NCBI GenBank assembly: GCA_020633675.1
Contig: JACKDE010000001.1
Location: forward strand, 310,001-374,000
Reading direction: 5' to 3'
Source of the DNA: Deferribacteres bacterium
GTDB taxonomy: Bacteria > Zhuqueibacterota > Zhuqueibacteria > Zhuqueibacterales > Geothermadaptataceae
Length of the DNA stretch: 64,000 nt
The notes under the pieces were generated by a model, which saw only the letters and a program-made list of their open reading frames with translations, did not search any database and was not told where the DNA came from. This document shows positions 10,061-19,246 of the stretch, in pieces (position 1 is the first letter of the stretch; every line of letters starts with the position of its first letter). Position numbers and translations under genes: made by a program.

Positions 10061-10562
10061 TTTTTAATTTCGCAATTTAAGTCGCGTGATCGGAGTCAGC
10101 CTTTCGATGCTGAGATACAAAGATGCTACAACGATAGAACGGGATTTGCAGAAAACCGCTTTGAATAATCGTCGCGATAACGTTTTTTAAGCGATTTTTG
10201 CTTGATAACTCTGTATGTTTTGGGAAAATATGGCAATAATGTAATCTGAATGCAAATGAAAAACAACTAATTTCGTAAAAAAATGAAGTGAGCGCATGAA
10301 AGCAACACTATTATGTAAAAAGAGTGTTCAGTTTTGCCCGGATTCGATTTGTTTGGGCGATGGCTCAATTGGATTGCTTCACCTGTCGCTGAAGGACGAA
10401 AAGCAGCCTGGATTGCATGCAATAAGTGGCTGATCGAGAATCAGGAAAGTGTGGTTTCATTGTGCTTGCGGTTTCGTGAATGGTTAATTATTGTTGAATG
10501 AACAATATGCGATATTCATTTGCCTTAAATTTTTTGACGAACAAGGGAGTGAAGAAGAGGTG
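10061..10562. other. Divergent intergenic region, about 500 bp
   Basis: This stretch separates the minus-strand DUF11/PorV operon from the plus-strand M55 peptidase and should hold both promoters. It is AT-richer than its surroundings. The only ORF with an ATG of note is a 45-codon frame at 10296-10433 with a weak ribosome site, which I do not accept. No tRNA, strong hairpin or repeat was seen. Confidence 0.6.
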
Positions 10563-11705
10563 ATGCAAAAGAAACGCAATGGCCCATTGGTTGTCTTCGT
10601 GGCGTTGGTTATCGTCGCGATGGGGGTTTCGTTGGCTGTTTGGATGATCGGCAAAATGCCGACGCGTTCGGAGGTCCCACATTTGTATACCCGGCCGGCC
10701 ATGAATACCGAAGGCGAGCTACGAGTGCTGGTTTATCACGATATGGAAGGCTTGTCCGGCCAGGATGACTGGCGAACGTTTGATTTCAGCTATCCCGAGT
10801 TCTATCAAAAAGGCCAGGAACTGCTGGTCAACGACGTCAATGCTGTGATCGACGGATTGTTTGCGGGAGGCGCAACCGAAGTGCATGTGGTGGATGCGCA
10901 CGGCAGCGGCAATCCCCAGCCCGATATTTTGTCGGACAAGCTCGATCCGCGCGCCAGGCAGGTTTTTCGCGACCAGCCGTTTCGACAGTACGTCGACCTT
11001 ACTGAGCCGAATGTGTACGATGCAGTTGCGGTGGTGGGCATGCACGCCAAAACCGGCAGTAAAGGCTTTGCTTCGCACACCTTCACCCTCGGCACCGAGA
11101 TTATCATAAACGGCCGGTCAATTACCGAAACCGAGTTAATTGCCTATTCGTGGGGGCGGGTGGATGTACCGGTGGTATTTGCCTCGGGCGACGATCGGCT
11201 GCTTGATGATTTAAAGGACATGAACTGGCTGGAATATGTTGTGGTGAAGGAGGCGACCAGCGCCTCGACGGTGAATTTACGGCCTGTCGATGAAGTGCAT
11301 GCCGAAATGCGAGAGAAAGCCAGGCGTGCTCTCGAAAACCTGAGCCGATCAAAGGTCATGAAGATTGTCGAGCCGGTTGAAGCGGCGCTACGGGTGGTGC
11401 CGCCAGCCGATTTATCGGTGCTGCGCGATGTACCGGGTGTCAATTACAGTGACAATCGCATCGATTTCACCGCCAAAAATTTCCAGGAAGCCTATGACGG
11501 TGTGATCGGTACCATTCGGGTGGCAACGCGTGCCTACCCGCAAATTTTGCGCGAGATTGTGAGTGAACAGCCGAATGGCGAGCAGCTTTTGCTACAATAC
11601 AATGAACGCTTGTACGACCGCTGGCTTGATTACGAGTCCGGACGCTGGCAGCCCGAGCAGCAATCATCGCCATCAACGCCGCGCAAGTATTTTGGGGCGA
11701 GGTGA
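10563..11705 (+). CDS. M55 family D-aminopeptidase-like protein, membrane-anchored
   Basis: Resembles DppA-type M55 peptidases, zinc enzymes cleaving D-amino-acid peptides. Seen: the YHDMEGLSG motif (Asp and Glu of the metal site), VDAHGSG and VVGMHAKTG (His ligands), and ASGDDRLL, all in family order. Unlike cytosolic DppA, the protein starts with a basic stretch and one transmembrane helix (VVFVALVIVAMGVSLAVWMIG), so the catalytic domain is probably periplasmic; this fits a role on cell-wall D-peptides, but that is inference. The start is placed at ATG 10563 (GTG 10560 is also in frame); a frame open from 10491 would add 24 residues without support. GGGAG lies about 13 nt upstream. Protein length 380 residues. 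Confidence 0.82.
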   Translation: MQKKRNGPLVVFVALVIVAMGVSLAVWMIGKMPTRSEVPHLYTRPAMNTEGELRVLVYHDMEGLSGQDDWRTFDFSYPEFYQKGQELLVNDVNAVIDGLFAGGATEVHVVDAHGSGNPQPDILSDKLDPRARQVFRDQPFRQYVDLTEPNVYDAVAVVGMHAKTGSKGFASHTFTLGTEIIINGRSITETELIAYSWGRVDVPVVFASGDDRLLDDLKDMNWLEYVVVKEATSASTVNLRPVDEVHAEMREKARRALENLSRSKVMKIVEPVEAALRVVPPADLSVLRDVPGVNYSDNRIDFTAKNFQEAYDGVIGTIRVATRAYPQILREIVSEQPNGEQLLLQYNERLYDRWLDYESGRWQPEQQSSPSTPRKYFGAR

Positions 11706-11722
11706 GTTTCTATTGCTCTATT

Positions 11723-12277
11723 TTATTTCAGCGTCGACAGATCCGGCAGGTTGTTCCAATCGACCGGATCGTTTGCGAAACGGTATTTCAGTAGCGGCAT
11801 CACGAAACGATTCCAGGCATTGTTGAAATAATCGAATGCCTTGTCCCACTCGCCGCCCTGCCCCCAGCCGCTGTGGTGCAGCGTGACGCGCGTCTGCTGC
11901 GCATCGATGGCCTCGAATCGCACCACCACAAAAGTGCGTTGATCGCGCACCGTCGGCAGACTCGGCGGGGCGTTCCAGCTAAACGTCAGCATTTTTTCAG
12001 GCTGAAACGCCAGCACTTTGTTGCCCTCGCCGCCACGATTGCCCGGTGCGGCGGTCGGATCGAAGTACAACTCATACGCTCCGTAGATCGCCAGCTCGAT
12101 ATTGGCGTCGGGCGCAAAAAAGGTGCGTGCGCCTGCGCTGCTGGTCCAGGCTGCCCAGACTTCGCTGACCGGCGCTGCAACCACCGCTTCAGCAGTGACA
12201 GCACGCTCGCCAGGCTGGGCGCTGGCACTCAAGGCAGCGCCCAATAGCACTAATGCGGTGATGGCGGTCGCGCTCAT
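11723..12277 (-). CDS. SRPBCC (AHSA1/START-like) domain protein, exported
   Basis: A 184-residue protein. A signal peptide (TAITALVLLGAALSASAQ) is followed by a Bet v1-like SRPBCC domain: EAVVAAPVSEVWAAWTS at its start, FVVVRFEAI and TRVTLHHSGWGQGGEWDKAFDYF at its end, typical of the AHSA1 subfamily, which binds hydrophobic ligands or partners. Most AHSA1-like proteins are cytosolic, so an exported form is of note. The start at 12277 overlaps the stop of the upstream membrane protein by four bases (ATGA), indicating translational coupling. A longer frame to 12535 is a shadow of that upstream gene. Ligand unknown. Confidence 0.82.
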   Translation of the reverse strand: MSATAITALVLLGAALSASAQPGERAVTAEAVVAAPVSEVWAAWTSSAGARTFFAPDANIELAIYGAYELYFDPTAAPGNRGGEGNKVLAFQPEKMLTFSWNAPPSLPTVRDQRTFVVVRFEAIDAQQTRVTLHHSGWGQGGEWDKAFDYFNNAWNRFVMPLLKYRFANDPVDWNNLPDLSTLK

Positions 12278-12627
12278 GCCGTCGCTCCCTTGCCGTACTG
12301 CTGTGTGGCGTAGCCGACAATGCCGCCGACGATGGTGCCGGGCAGCATGATTTCGATCCAGTAGGGCGGCAGGCCACCGGCAATGTTGCCAAGCACCACC
12401 AACAGCGCGAAGATGGCGCCGGCCACCAGCCCGAGAATGACACCGCCACGCAGGTTGCTGACTTTGCGGGCATAAAATCCGACAATCAATCCGACAATCA
12501 GTCCCTTCAGCGACGACCACGGCACGATGTCCCAAATGTTGCCAGCTTCCGGGGTGAGCAACGCCACCATACCATCAAAAACGCCCAAAATAGCGCCTAC
12601 CACAATACCAATCACGACTTTTGTCAT
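12274..12627 (-). CDS. Small hydrophobic membrane protein, 117 residues
   Basis: Three or four transmembrane helices rich in Gly/Val/Ile (VVIGIVVGAILGVFDGMVAL; LKGLIVGLIVGFYA; GGVILGLVAGAIFALLVVLG; TIVGGIVGYA). The start at 12627 is fixed by AGGAGAG about 6-7 nt upstream; an ATG five codons earlier lies within that ribosome site. The stop overlaps the next gene's start (ATGA). No assigned family recognised; the glycine-rich helices resemble small channel-like or scaffold membrane proteins, with no catalytic residues evident. Coupling to an exported SRPBCC protein suggests a two-component envelope unit, which is inference. Confidence 0.7.
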   Translation of the reverse strand: MTKVVIGIVVGAILGVFDGMVALLTPEAGNIWDIVPWSSLKGLIVGLIVGFYARKVSNLRGGVILGLVAGAIFALLVVLGNIAGGLPPYWIEIMLPGTIVGGIVGYATQQYGKGATA

Positions 12628-12805
12628 TTTCTCTCTCCTCATTTTGTTTGCTTGCAGCGATTCGATGCCATTTCCACGAAGGTTGGTATTCAGCCATTTT
12701 GTAATTGAATCACTGCAATTCAGATAAATTGATTCGCCACCCTACGTGGCTTGAAGTTCTATTACATCTTTTGGAAATTGTCTTTAAAACCAGCTTCAAA
12801 AAGAT

Positions 12806-12877
12806 AGCCACAGATTTGCACTGATGAACAAGGATGAAACAACAGTTGAGTAAGAAAATCAGTGAAAAACTGTGTCC
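12806..12877. repeat. Imperfect inverted repeat, about 20-bp arms
   Basis: The left arm, 12806-12825 (AGCCACAGATTTGCACTGAT), pairs with the right arm, 12857-12877 (reverse complement GGACACAGTTTTTCACTGAT), with about 15 of 20 positions matching and a 31-nt loop. It lies between the amidase and the small membrane protein, outside any gene. The motif CCACAGATT...CACTGAT resembles dispersed intergenic repeats seen in several bacterial phyla; whether it is repeated elsewhere in this genome cannot be seen here. Confidence 0.5.
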
Positions 12878-12915
12878 TTCAGTTGGTGAAAAATAATTTG
12901 AGATAGCTTGGTTCC

Positions 12916-14586
12916 CTACTCAAACATCGCCGGGTGGCGTAAATGCCAGTCGGTGGCATCCTGGTAGGCTTTTGCTACACGCAGGGCCGCAGCTTCGTTG
13001 TAGAGTCCGCCAATAAAGGTAATGCTGGTCGGGCTGCCTGCATCGGTGAAGCCGTTGGGCAAAACCACGCACGGATGGCTGGTCAAATTGGTGAGCAGCA
13101 GGTTCGGTCCGCCATACGATGGCGACACATACACATCGACAGCGGCCATCACCTTTTGCATTTCCTGCACCAACTGGTAGCGCACGCGATTGCCCTGAAT
13201 ATACTCGACCGCCGGAATAAAACGCGCGGTGCGGAACGCATTCGGCCAGGCGTTGCGGCCTTGGCGTACCAGCGCATCGTCGTCGCCGGAGCGAGTGAGG
13301 GCGTCAAAGGCTGCGGCGGCTTCGGCGCTCAACACCGGCCGCATGGCGCTGTACGGAAAATCCGGCAGCTCAATCGGGACCAGCTTGACGCCAAGGCTGC
13401 GCAATACTTCGAGCACGGTACTATCGCGCTCGCTGCCGCGGGACTCACGCTCGAACAGACTTTTGACATAGCCGATGCGCAAATCGCTTAATTTGGTGTT
13501 GGCGTTGTAATTGAACGGCACGTCAATCAGTGTCTGATCGATTCCGTCCGGGCCGATAATGGCGTTGAACACAATCGCACAATCTTCAACGGTGCGGCAG
13601 ATCGGGCCGACCTTGTCCATGCTCCAGCTCAGCGCCATCGCGCTGGTGCGGCTGACGCGGCCATAAGTCGGACGCAGACCGGTCACGCCACAGCGCGTCG
13701 AAGGCGAGACAATCGAGCCCAGCGTTTCTGTGCCGATGGAGAAGGCCACCAATCCGGCGGCGGTTGTCGAAGCCGAGCCTGCCGACGAGCCGCTCGAGCC
13801 CTGCTCCAAATTCCAGGGATTTTTGGTGGTGCCGCCGTACCAGACGTCGCCCATGGCCAGTGCGCCGAGGGTGGTTTTGGCCACCAGCACCGCCCCCGCT
13901 TCATCCAGTTTTTTAATCACCGTCGCATCTTCGTCTATCATCTGGTCTTTGTAGGGCATCGCGCCCCAGGTGGTTTTGTAGCCTTTTGTGCTGAGCAAAT
14001 CTTTTGCACCATAGGGAATGCCGTGCAGCAGCCCGCGGTATTTGCCTGCCGCTATTTCTTCATCCGCGCGCCTGGCCGCTGCCAAGGCCCGCTCCTCGGT
14101 GAGCGTGATAACGGCTTCGAGCGTCGGGCCGTGCTTTTTCAGGCGGCCGAGATACATTTGCGTCAGTTGCATCGAGGTGATCTTGCGGGTGCGGATCAGT
14201 TCGGCGAGATCGCGCACCGACCAAAAGGCCAGCTTTTCGAGCTGATCCGGGACGGCGAGGTTTTTCGGTTTGCTCAGCACCAGCGGCTTTTTGGTTTTTT
14301 CAAACTCGAAGCCAACCGGCACCGGATTGAAATTGAGCGCCGGTGGCACGCTGTTCGGCAGCGGGTGTTTGCGCAGTTCCATGTAATTGTTGCGGTTGCG
14401 GCTTACGCCTTCGAGCAGAGAGTCGATCTCCGCCTGTGTCATGTCCAGGCCGATAACGTTCGCTGCAGCTTGAATCTGTTCAGCGGTGATTGGCTTTTCT
14501 TCCTGTTCCTGCGTCATTTTGCCAAAATAAAATCCGAATCCCAGCAGGCAGATGGCCAGCGTCGCAGCAAAAATATTGTTTTTCAC
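12916..14586 (-). CDS. Amidase signature family enzyme, exported
   Basis: A 556-residue amidase with an N-terminal signal anchor (AATLAICLLGFGFYFG). The Ser-cisSer-Lys triad can be placed: Lys in PYGAKDLL, cis-Ser in GSSGSSAGS, nucleophile in TETLGSIVSPS. These define the amidase signature family (amide and nitrile hydrolysis, GatA-like fold). The N-terminal export signal and absence of gatB/gatC nearby argue against a role in tRNA amidation. The C-terminus (PCVVLPNGFTDAG...ITFIGGLY) is typical of secreted amidases annotated as GatA-like. The start (ATG at 14586) is preceded by a GGAAGGAGC-like ribosome site on the minus strand. Substrate unknown; peptide amides or acylated metabolites are possible. 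Confidence 0.88.
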   Translation of the reverse strand: MKNNIFAATLAICLLGFGFYFGKMTQEQEEKPITAEQIQAAANVIGLDMTQAEIDSLLEGVSRNRNNYMELRKHPLPNSVPPALNFNPVPVGFEFEKTKKPLVLSKPKNLAVPDQLEKLAFWSVRDLAELIRTRKITSMQLTQMYLGRLKKHGPTLEAVITLTEERALAAARRADEEIAAGKYRGLLHGIPYGAKDLLSTKGYKTTWGAMPYKDQMIDEDATVIKKLDEAGAVLVAKTTLGALAMGDVWYGGTTKNPWNLEQGSSGSSAGSASTTAAGLVAFSIGTETLGSIVSPSTRCGVTGLRPTYGRVSRTSAMALSWSMDKVGPICRTVEDCAIVFNAIIGPDGIDQTLIDVPFNYNANTKLSDLRIGYVKSLFERESRGSERDSTVLEVLRSLGVKLVPIELPDFPYSAMRPVLSAEAAAAFDALTRSGDDDALVRQGRNAWPNAFRTARFIPAVEYIQGNRVRYQLVQEMQKVMAAVDVYVSPSYGGPNLLLTNLTSHPCVVLPNGFTDAGSPTSITFIGGLYNEAAALRVAKAYQDATDWHLRHPAMFE

Positions 14587-14855
14587 AGCATGCTCCTTCC
14601 CTTTGATCTTTTTGCGATCGAAAACGATATGGCACTTTTTCGATGATAATAATTGCTGGCACTTCGCAATGCAAGTGAAACGATCTGAGCAAGGCGGCTG
14701 TTTTTTGAAAGCTACGGCTCAAATCGTTTGGATTTGCCAGCCGCATTTTTTAAAAATTGCCAGAAAATGGCGAATGCGTTTTTTAGCAGACCATGCTATA
14801 GGAACGGATTTTGGAGTTGGCGACTGGATAAACATGATATAAGCAGGATGGGAAA

Positions 14856-15818
14856 TTGAAAGAAAAATTGAAATTATTGCAAGGCACCGGCTTGATCATT
14901 TTGCTGGTATTTCTCGGATTGGCCATCGGTACGCGAATCGGGGCGTTATTTGTGCCCAAAGGCAGCGGCCTGGCCGGCCCGGCCATTGCGCTCGGCTACG
15001 GCGTGATCGGCGCGGCTATTGCCCTCATCATCGGTGTTTTGATGGTCAGGAAAATGAGTGGCAAAAATGTGCGCACAGCCCTGGTTGGCGCATTCGTATT
15101 GACCCTGCTGCTGGTGACATGGCTGATGTTGGCGCGCTCCCGAAAAGCGTCGCAAGCCGACATGCCTGCCATGCCCAGGCCCACAGCGCCGGTTGATCGG
15201 GCACCATCTGCATTTAGCGGCGATGCTGTATTGCACGCGGCGCAAAATCAGCAGCAGCCGCTGGGCGTCGGCATGGTCAAGCCGCGCTTGCAGGCCGGCA
15301 CTGCACTGCATTTTTACAGCGTACGTGATCTGCAAACGATGCCGCACCAGCTCGCGCCGCAGGATAGCCTGACATTCAAACAAGGCGAACATTTCGTCGA
15401 AATCGCGACCGCGCCGCCGTGGTTTTGGCCGGAGGTGATGAAACTCGATTACAATTTGCTGTATTTGCGCGCTAAAACCGTTTCGCGAAACTGGCTGGAA
15501 GTGGTGGTCAATCGCCAAAGCGGCCAGACGGCCTGGGTGGATCGCCAAGCTGTGGAGTGTGTGTTGTGGCCGGATTTTTTGCTGTCTGTTTATGCGGTGG
15601 AGTTGCTTGATCCGACCAACAATCCGATGCGGATCAAGCCGCTTTTGCATGCCAGCCCGGTGGCATTGCCGGAGCGTGCTCAGCTCAAACCGCTGGCCAT
15701 GCAAGGTGACTGGCTGCGAGTAGAGATACTTGATGATGCGGGGCAAGCGCGAGTGACCGGCTGGATTCGCTGGCGCGATGCACAAGGTTTGCTGATCCGT
15801 TATTCGCTGCTGAGCTAA
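14856..15818 (+). CDS. Membrane protein with two SH3-like extracytoplasmic modules
   Basis: A 320-residue protein with three hydrophobic helices (LIILLVFLGLAIG; AIALGYGVIGAAIALIIGVLM; ALVGAFVLTLLLVTWLML), a Pro/Ala-rich linker, and two beta-rich C-terminal modules. The modules end with LEVVVNRQSGQTAWVD and LRVEILDDAGQARVTGWIRW, patterns typical of bacterial SH3-like domains. The start is a TTG at 14856 with AGGA 8 nt upstream; the next Met in frame lies beyond the second helix, so the TTG is preferred. It is divergent from the amidase. No catalytic residues seen. It may bind peptidoglycan or sense envelope ligands, but no specific family was recognised. Confidence 0.6.
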   Translation: MKEKLKLLQGTGLIILLVFLGLAIGTRIGALFVPKGSGLAGPAIALGYGVIGAAIALIIGVLMVRKMSGKNVRTALVGAFVLTLLLVTWLMLARSRKASQADMPAMPRPTAPVDRAPSAFSGDAVLHAAQNQQQPLGVGMVKPRLQAGTALHFYSVRDLQTMPHQLAPQDSLTFKQGEHFVEIATAPPWFWPEVMKLDYNLLYLRAKTVSRNWLEVVVNRQSGQTAWVDRQAVECVLWPDFLLSVYAVELLDPTNNPMRIKPLLHASPVALPERAQLKPLAMQGDWLRVEILDDAGQARVTGWIRWRDAQGLLIRYSLLS

Positions 15819-15844
15819 TTGGATGCTGTTTTCGGCTCTTATCG

Positions 15845-15876
15845 TTTGTGTCGATTGAAAAGCTCTACTATCTTTG
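15845..15876 (+). promoter_or_regulatory. Candidate Bacteroidota-type promoter (TTTG-N20-TATCTTTG)
   Basis: TTTG at 15845-15848 and TATCTTTG at 15869-15876, separated by 20 bp, match the Bacteroidota -33 TTG / -7 TAnnTTTG consensus. The -7 element ends about 46 bp before the ATG of the ThuA-HEAT gene, leaving a leader of roughly 40 nt. No experimental support. Confidence 0.4.
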
Positions 15877-15922
15877 CCGAATGCAACGAATGCCATGAAA
15901 AATAACCATACAGAGGCTGCCG

Positions 15923-18900
15923 ATGTACTCGAAATTGCTTTTTTCTATCTTGCTTGGCGCTGTGATGCTAACACCTGCCAGCAACTATGCCCAACCCACG
16001 GCTGACGAGATCGCCAAAATCACGGCGGCGGTGCCTGAAGCGGCCAGTGCCAGGCCGCAAAAGCCGCACAAGGTGCTGATCTTCACTCGCACTGAAGGTT
16101 TCGTTCATGCATCCATTCCATATGGCACAAAAGCCTTGCAAATCATGGCCGATAAAACCGGCGCGTTTGCGGTCGATGTGAGTGAAGACATGACCGTCTT
16201 TGAGCGCAGCAATCTCGAAAAATATGATGCCATTTGCCTCATGAGTACGACTCAGTTGAAATTCGAGAATCTCGAATATCGCGAAAATTTGTTGGATTTT
16301 GTTAAAAGCGGCAAAGGCATCATCGGTATTCATGCAGCAACCGATAATTTTTACAATTGGCCGGAAGCAGCAGCGATGATGGGTGGATTGTTCGATGAGC
16401 ACCCGTGGCATAGCGGTGGCACCTGGGCGATCAAGATCGATGACCCGGCGCATCCGGTGTTAGCGGCGTTTAAGGGCCAGGGCTTTACCATCAATGATGA
16501 GCTGTATCGATTTAGGAAGCTATATTCGCGTGAAAATGTGCGCGTATTGATGAGTCTGAACTTTGACGATGAAGCGACCAATGAAGTAGAGGGTATCCGG
16601 CCAAATGATTTTGATGTGCCGGTGAGCTGGGTGCGCGAATTTGGCGCAGGCCGGGTATTTTATTCATCAATTGGACACAATCCGCAAGTGTATTGGAACC
16701 CGACCGTTTTACAGCATTATCTCGACGGTATTCAGTTTGCACTCGGCGACCTGGCTGCCGATGCGACTCCCAGCCTCGAAGTGGCGCTATCTGCGCTGGC
16801 TAAATATGACTATGGCCAAAGCCTGCAGCCTTTGGTGATGATCAACGATTTTATCCGCTTCTCGAATGATTCTGCTGAAGCGCTGCGGCGCCTGGAAAAC
16901 CGGTTTCTGCAACTGTTTGCAGATGATTTGAGCTTGGCAGCAAGACAGTATATTTGTGAAAAATTGCGCATCATCGGCAGCGAAGCAAGCGTGCCGGTGT
17001 TGACCAGCATGCTCGGCGTACCCGCGACTGCCGAGATGGCGCGGTATGCGCTCGAAGGCATGCCGGGTACAGCCATCGACGAGGCTTTGCTTGGGCAAAT
17101 TCGTTCCAGCTCAGGCCGGGCTCAAATTGGCATGATCAACACCCTCGGGCTGCGGCATGCGGTTGCAGCAGTCGATGCATTGGCCGCGCTGTTGACAAGC
17201 GAACAAGTTGAGGTCGCTCATGCTGCCGCAGCCGCACTGGCAAACATCGCCACGCCGGAAGCTGCTAATCAGCTCGAAAAAGCACGTGCTGCGAATCGTG
17301 CCGCAGACAAATCTGTGTTGACCGACCTCTTGCTGCGCTGTGCAGAAAATCTGCAAAAAGCCGGTGAGCAGAAACATGCGTTGGCGTTCTACGGGAAACT
17401 CTACAATCGCAAAGAGTCTGCTTTCGTGCAAGCTGCTGCCCTGCGCGGTCTGGTGCTGTCCGGCGCGTCAGATGCGGACAAGCTCGTCACCCGCGCGGTG
17501 AAGGGCGGCCAGCCGGAATTGCAGAGTGCAGCTATCGGCCTGCTGCGCGAAATCGACGACAGCAAAACCGTGCAGAACATCGTTAGGGAGTTGCCGAAAC
17601 TGAACGAAACGGCGCAGATTCAAATGCTGGCGGCACTGTCGGAACGTGGCAAACCCGATGTGCTGAAATATGTCCTTGAGGTGACAAAAAGCGATAGCGA
17701 GCAAGTGCGTGTGAGCGCATTGCAAACGCTCGCCTATGTCGGCGACGCTTCGACGGTGGGACTTCTGGCGAAAACGGCCGCAGGGCAGAGCGGATTGGAA
17801 GCGCAAGTGGCGCGCGCGAGCTTGAATCGAATGGCTGGCAGCGAAGTGGATGCGGCTATTGGCAAGGAAATCCCCGCTGCGCGCGCTGCACAGAAGGCTG
17901 AATTGGTTCGTGCGGCTGGTGAGCGCGGCATCGACTCGGCTTCAGCTGCTGTGCTGGCCGCTGCCAAAGATGCCTCACCGGATGTGCGTGTGGCAGCGCT
18001 GCGCGCTTTGCGAGCCATAGGCGAACCGGATAAGCTGCCGGACATCGTGGCGCTGCTGGACGGCGTACAATCGAATCGAGAACGGCGCGAGCTCGAACTG
18101 ACCATTCCTGCGGTGGCAAAAAAAATCCCACAGGCCGATCAGCGCTCGCAAGCCGTGTTGGCTCTCCTGCCGACAGTGGAAAATGTGCCGGATAAGGTTT
18201 CATTGCTGACAGTTTTGGGCAAAATTGGCGCAACAAACGCACTGCCGACGCTACAAAAATATCTCGATGATGACCGTCCACAAATCGCTGCAGCGGCTAT
18301 TCGCGCGCTGTCGGATTGGCCGGACAACACACCGGTGGCCACACTCTATTCTATCGCGACCTCTGCTCGCAGTGATGTCCACCGTATTCTGGGCTTGCGC
18401 GGCTACGTTCGCATGCTCAGCCTCGACAGCATTAGCACGCCGGCGGAGAATGTCGAGAAATACCGCGATGCAATGACGCTGGCACAAAACGATGGAGAGA
18501 AGCGCATGGTGCTGTCTGCGTTGGCAGATCTGCAGACTGCCGAGGCGCTCAAATTTGCTGGTGAATTTTTGGATGACAGCAGCCTGCAGCAGGAAGCAGG
18601 TGTTGCTGCGCTCAAAATTGCCGAAGCGCTTCAAGGCCGCAATATTCCAGATATGAGTACGATCTTGCGGAAAGTTGCATCGGTTAGTACAAGTAATGGA
18701 TTGCACACGAAGGCCGATTCACTGGCACGGGTTGCGGAAAAAATTGAAGACCACATTACCAACTGGCTTGTGGCTGGACCATACGAGCAAAAGGATGCTA
18801 ATTTGATGGATTTCATCTTTGCACCGGAGAGCACGGGAGATGACGTACAGTGGCAACCTTTTCAGGCAGAGACAAATCCAGGTCAGTTTTGGCGCCTGGA

Positions 18901-19222
18901 GCTGGACAAGGTAATTGGCGGCGACCGGCGGGTGGTGTACTTGCGAAGCCAAATGTGGTCAGAAAAGGCACAGCAGGCTCGGCTGGAAACCGGCAGTGAC
19001 GACGGTATTAAGATATGGCTCAATGGAAAAATGGTATTTGTAAATGACATCAGCCGTGGCTGTACTCCCGGCGATGATGTGGTGGATGTTTCGCTGCAAA
19101 AAGGCTGGAACACGCTCATGCTGAAAGTGGTCAACAAAAGCGGCGGTTGGGCTGCATGCGCCCGCGTTCGCCAACCGGATGGCAGCCGGATAACTGGCCT
19201 GAAGATACAGGCAGCGCAGTAA
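15923..19222 (+). CDS. ThuA domain - HEAT repeat - C-terminal beta domain protein
   Basis: A 1099-residue exported protein (signal peptide cleaved near NYAQ). Residues ~45-275 are a ThuA (trehalose-utilisation/glutamine-amidotransferase-like) domain: VLIFTRTEGFVHASIPYG, GIIGIHAATDNFYNW, VFYSSIGHNPQVYW. Residues ~290-920 are an alpha-solenoid of HEAT-like repeats (for example DVRVAALRALRAIGEPDKL). Residues ~930-1095 are a beta domain (NWLVAGPYE, SDDGIKIWLNGKMVF, GWNTLMLKVVNKSGG) like those attached to sugar-active enzymes. ThuA-solenoid fusions of this kind occur in Planctomycetota, Bacteroidota and related groups, often near carbohydrate metabolism. No cytochrome c motif is present, unlike many ThuA fusions. 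The start ATG has AGAGG 6-7 nt upstream. Function inferred as sugar binding or modification in the periplasm. Confidence 0.8.
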   Translation: MYSKLLFSILLGAVMLTPASNYAQPTADEIAKITAAVPEAASARPQKPHKVLIFTRTEGFVHASIPYGTKALQIMADKTGAFAVDVSEDMTVFERSNLEKYDAICLMSTTQLKFENLEYRENLLDFVKSGKGIIGIHAATDNFYNWPEAAAMMGGLFDEHPWHSGGTWAIKIDDPAHPVLAAFKGQGFTINDELYRFRKLYSRENVRVLMSLNFDDEATNEVEGIRPNDFDVPVSWVREFGAGRVFYSSIGHNPQVYWNPTVLQHYLDGIQFALGDLAADATPSLEVALSALAKYDYGQSLQPLVMINDFIRFSNDSAEALRRLENRFLQLFADDLSLAARQYICEKLRIIGSEASVPVLTSMLGVPATAEMARYALEGMPGTAIDEALLGQIRSSSGRAQIGMINTLGLRHAVAAVDALAALLTSEQVEVAHAAAAALANIATPEAANQLEKARAANRAADKSVLTDLLLRCAENLQKAGEQKHALAFYGKLYNRKESAFVQAAALRGLVLSGASDADKLVTRAVKGGQPELQSAAIGLLREIDDSKTVQNIVRELPKLNETAQIQMLAALSERGKPDVLKYVLEVTKSDSEQVRVSALQTLAYVGDASTVGLLAKTAAGQSGLEAQVARASLNRMAGSEVDAAIGKEIPAARAAQKAELVRAAGERGIDSASAAVLAAAKDASPDVRVAALRALRAIGEPDKLPDIVALLDGVQSNRERRELELTIPAVAKKIPQADQRSQAVLALLPTVENVPDKVSLLTVLGKIGATNALPTLQKYLDDDRPQIAAAAIRALSDWPDNTPVATLYSIATSARSDVHRILGLRGYVRMLSLDSISTPAENVEKYRDAMTLAQNDGEKRMVLSALADLQTAEALKFAGEFLDDSSLQQEAGVAALKIAEALQGRNIPDMSTILRKVASVSTSNGLHTKADSLARVAEKIEDHITNWLVAGPYEQKDANLMDFIFAPESTGDDVQWQPFQAETNPGQFWRLELDKVIGGDRRVVYLRSQMWSEKAQQARLETGSDDGIKIWLNGKMVFVNDISRGCTPGDDVVDVSLQKGWNTLMLKVVNKSGGWAACARVRQPDGSRITGLKIQAAQ

Positions 19223-19246
19223 ATACCGGCGCATGCATACAGCGGC

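Noticed and set aside
10296..10433. 45-codon plus-strand frame in the intergenic region
   Set aside because: Weak ribosome site, no helix or motif, and no conserved context.
12278..12535. 5' extension of the SRPBCC frame
   Set aside because: Lies over the coding sequence of the small membrane protein and is Arg/His-rich; the signal peptide begins at 12277.
14946..15896. Minus-strand frame of 316 codons opposite the SH3-like gene
   Set aside because: His/Gln/Arg-rich sequence without helices or motifs; the plus-strand frame has three helices and SH3-like strands.
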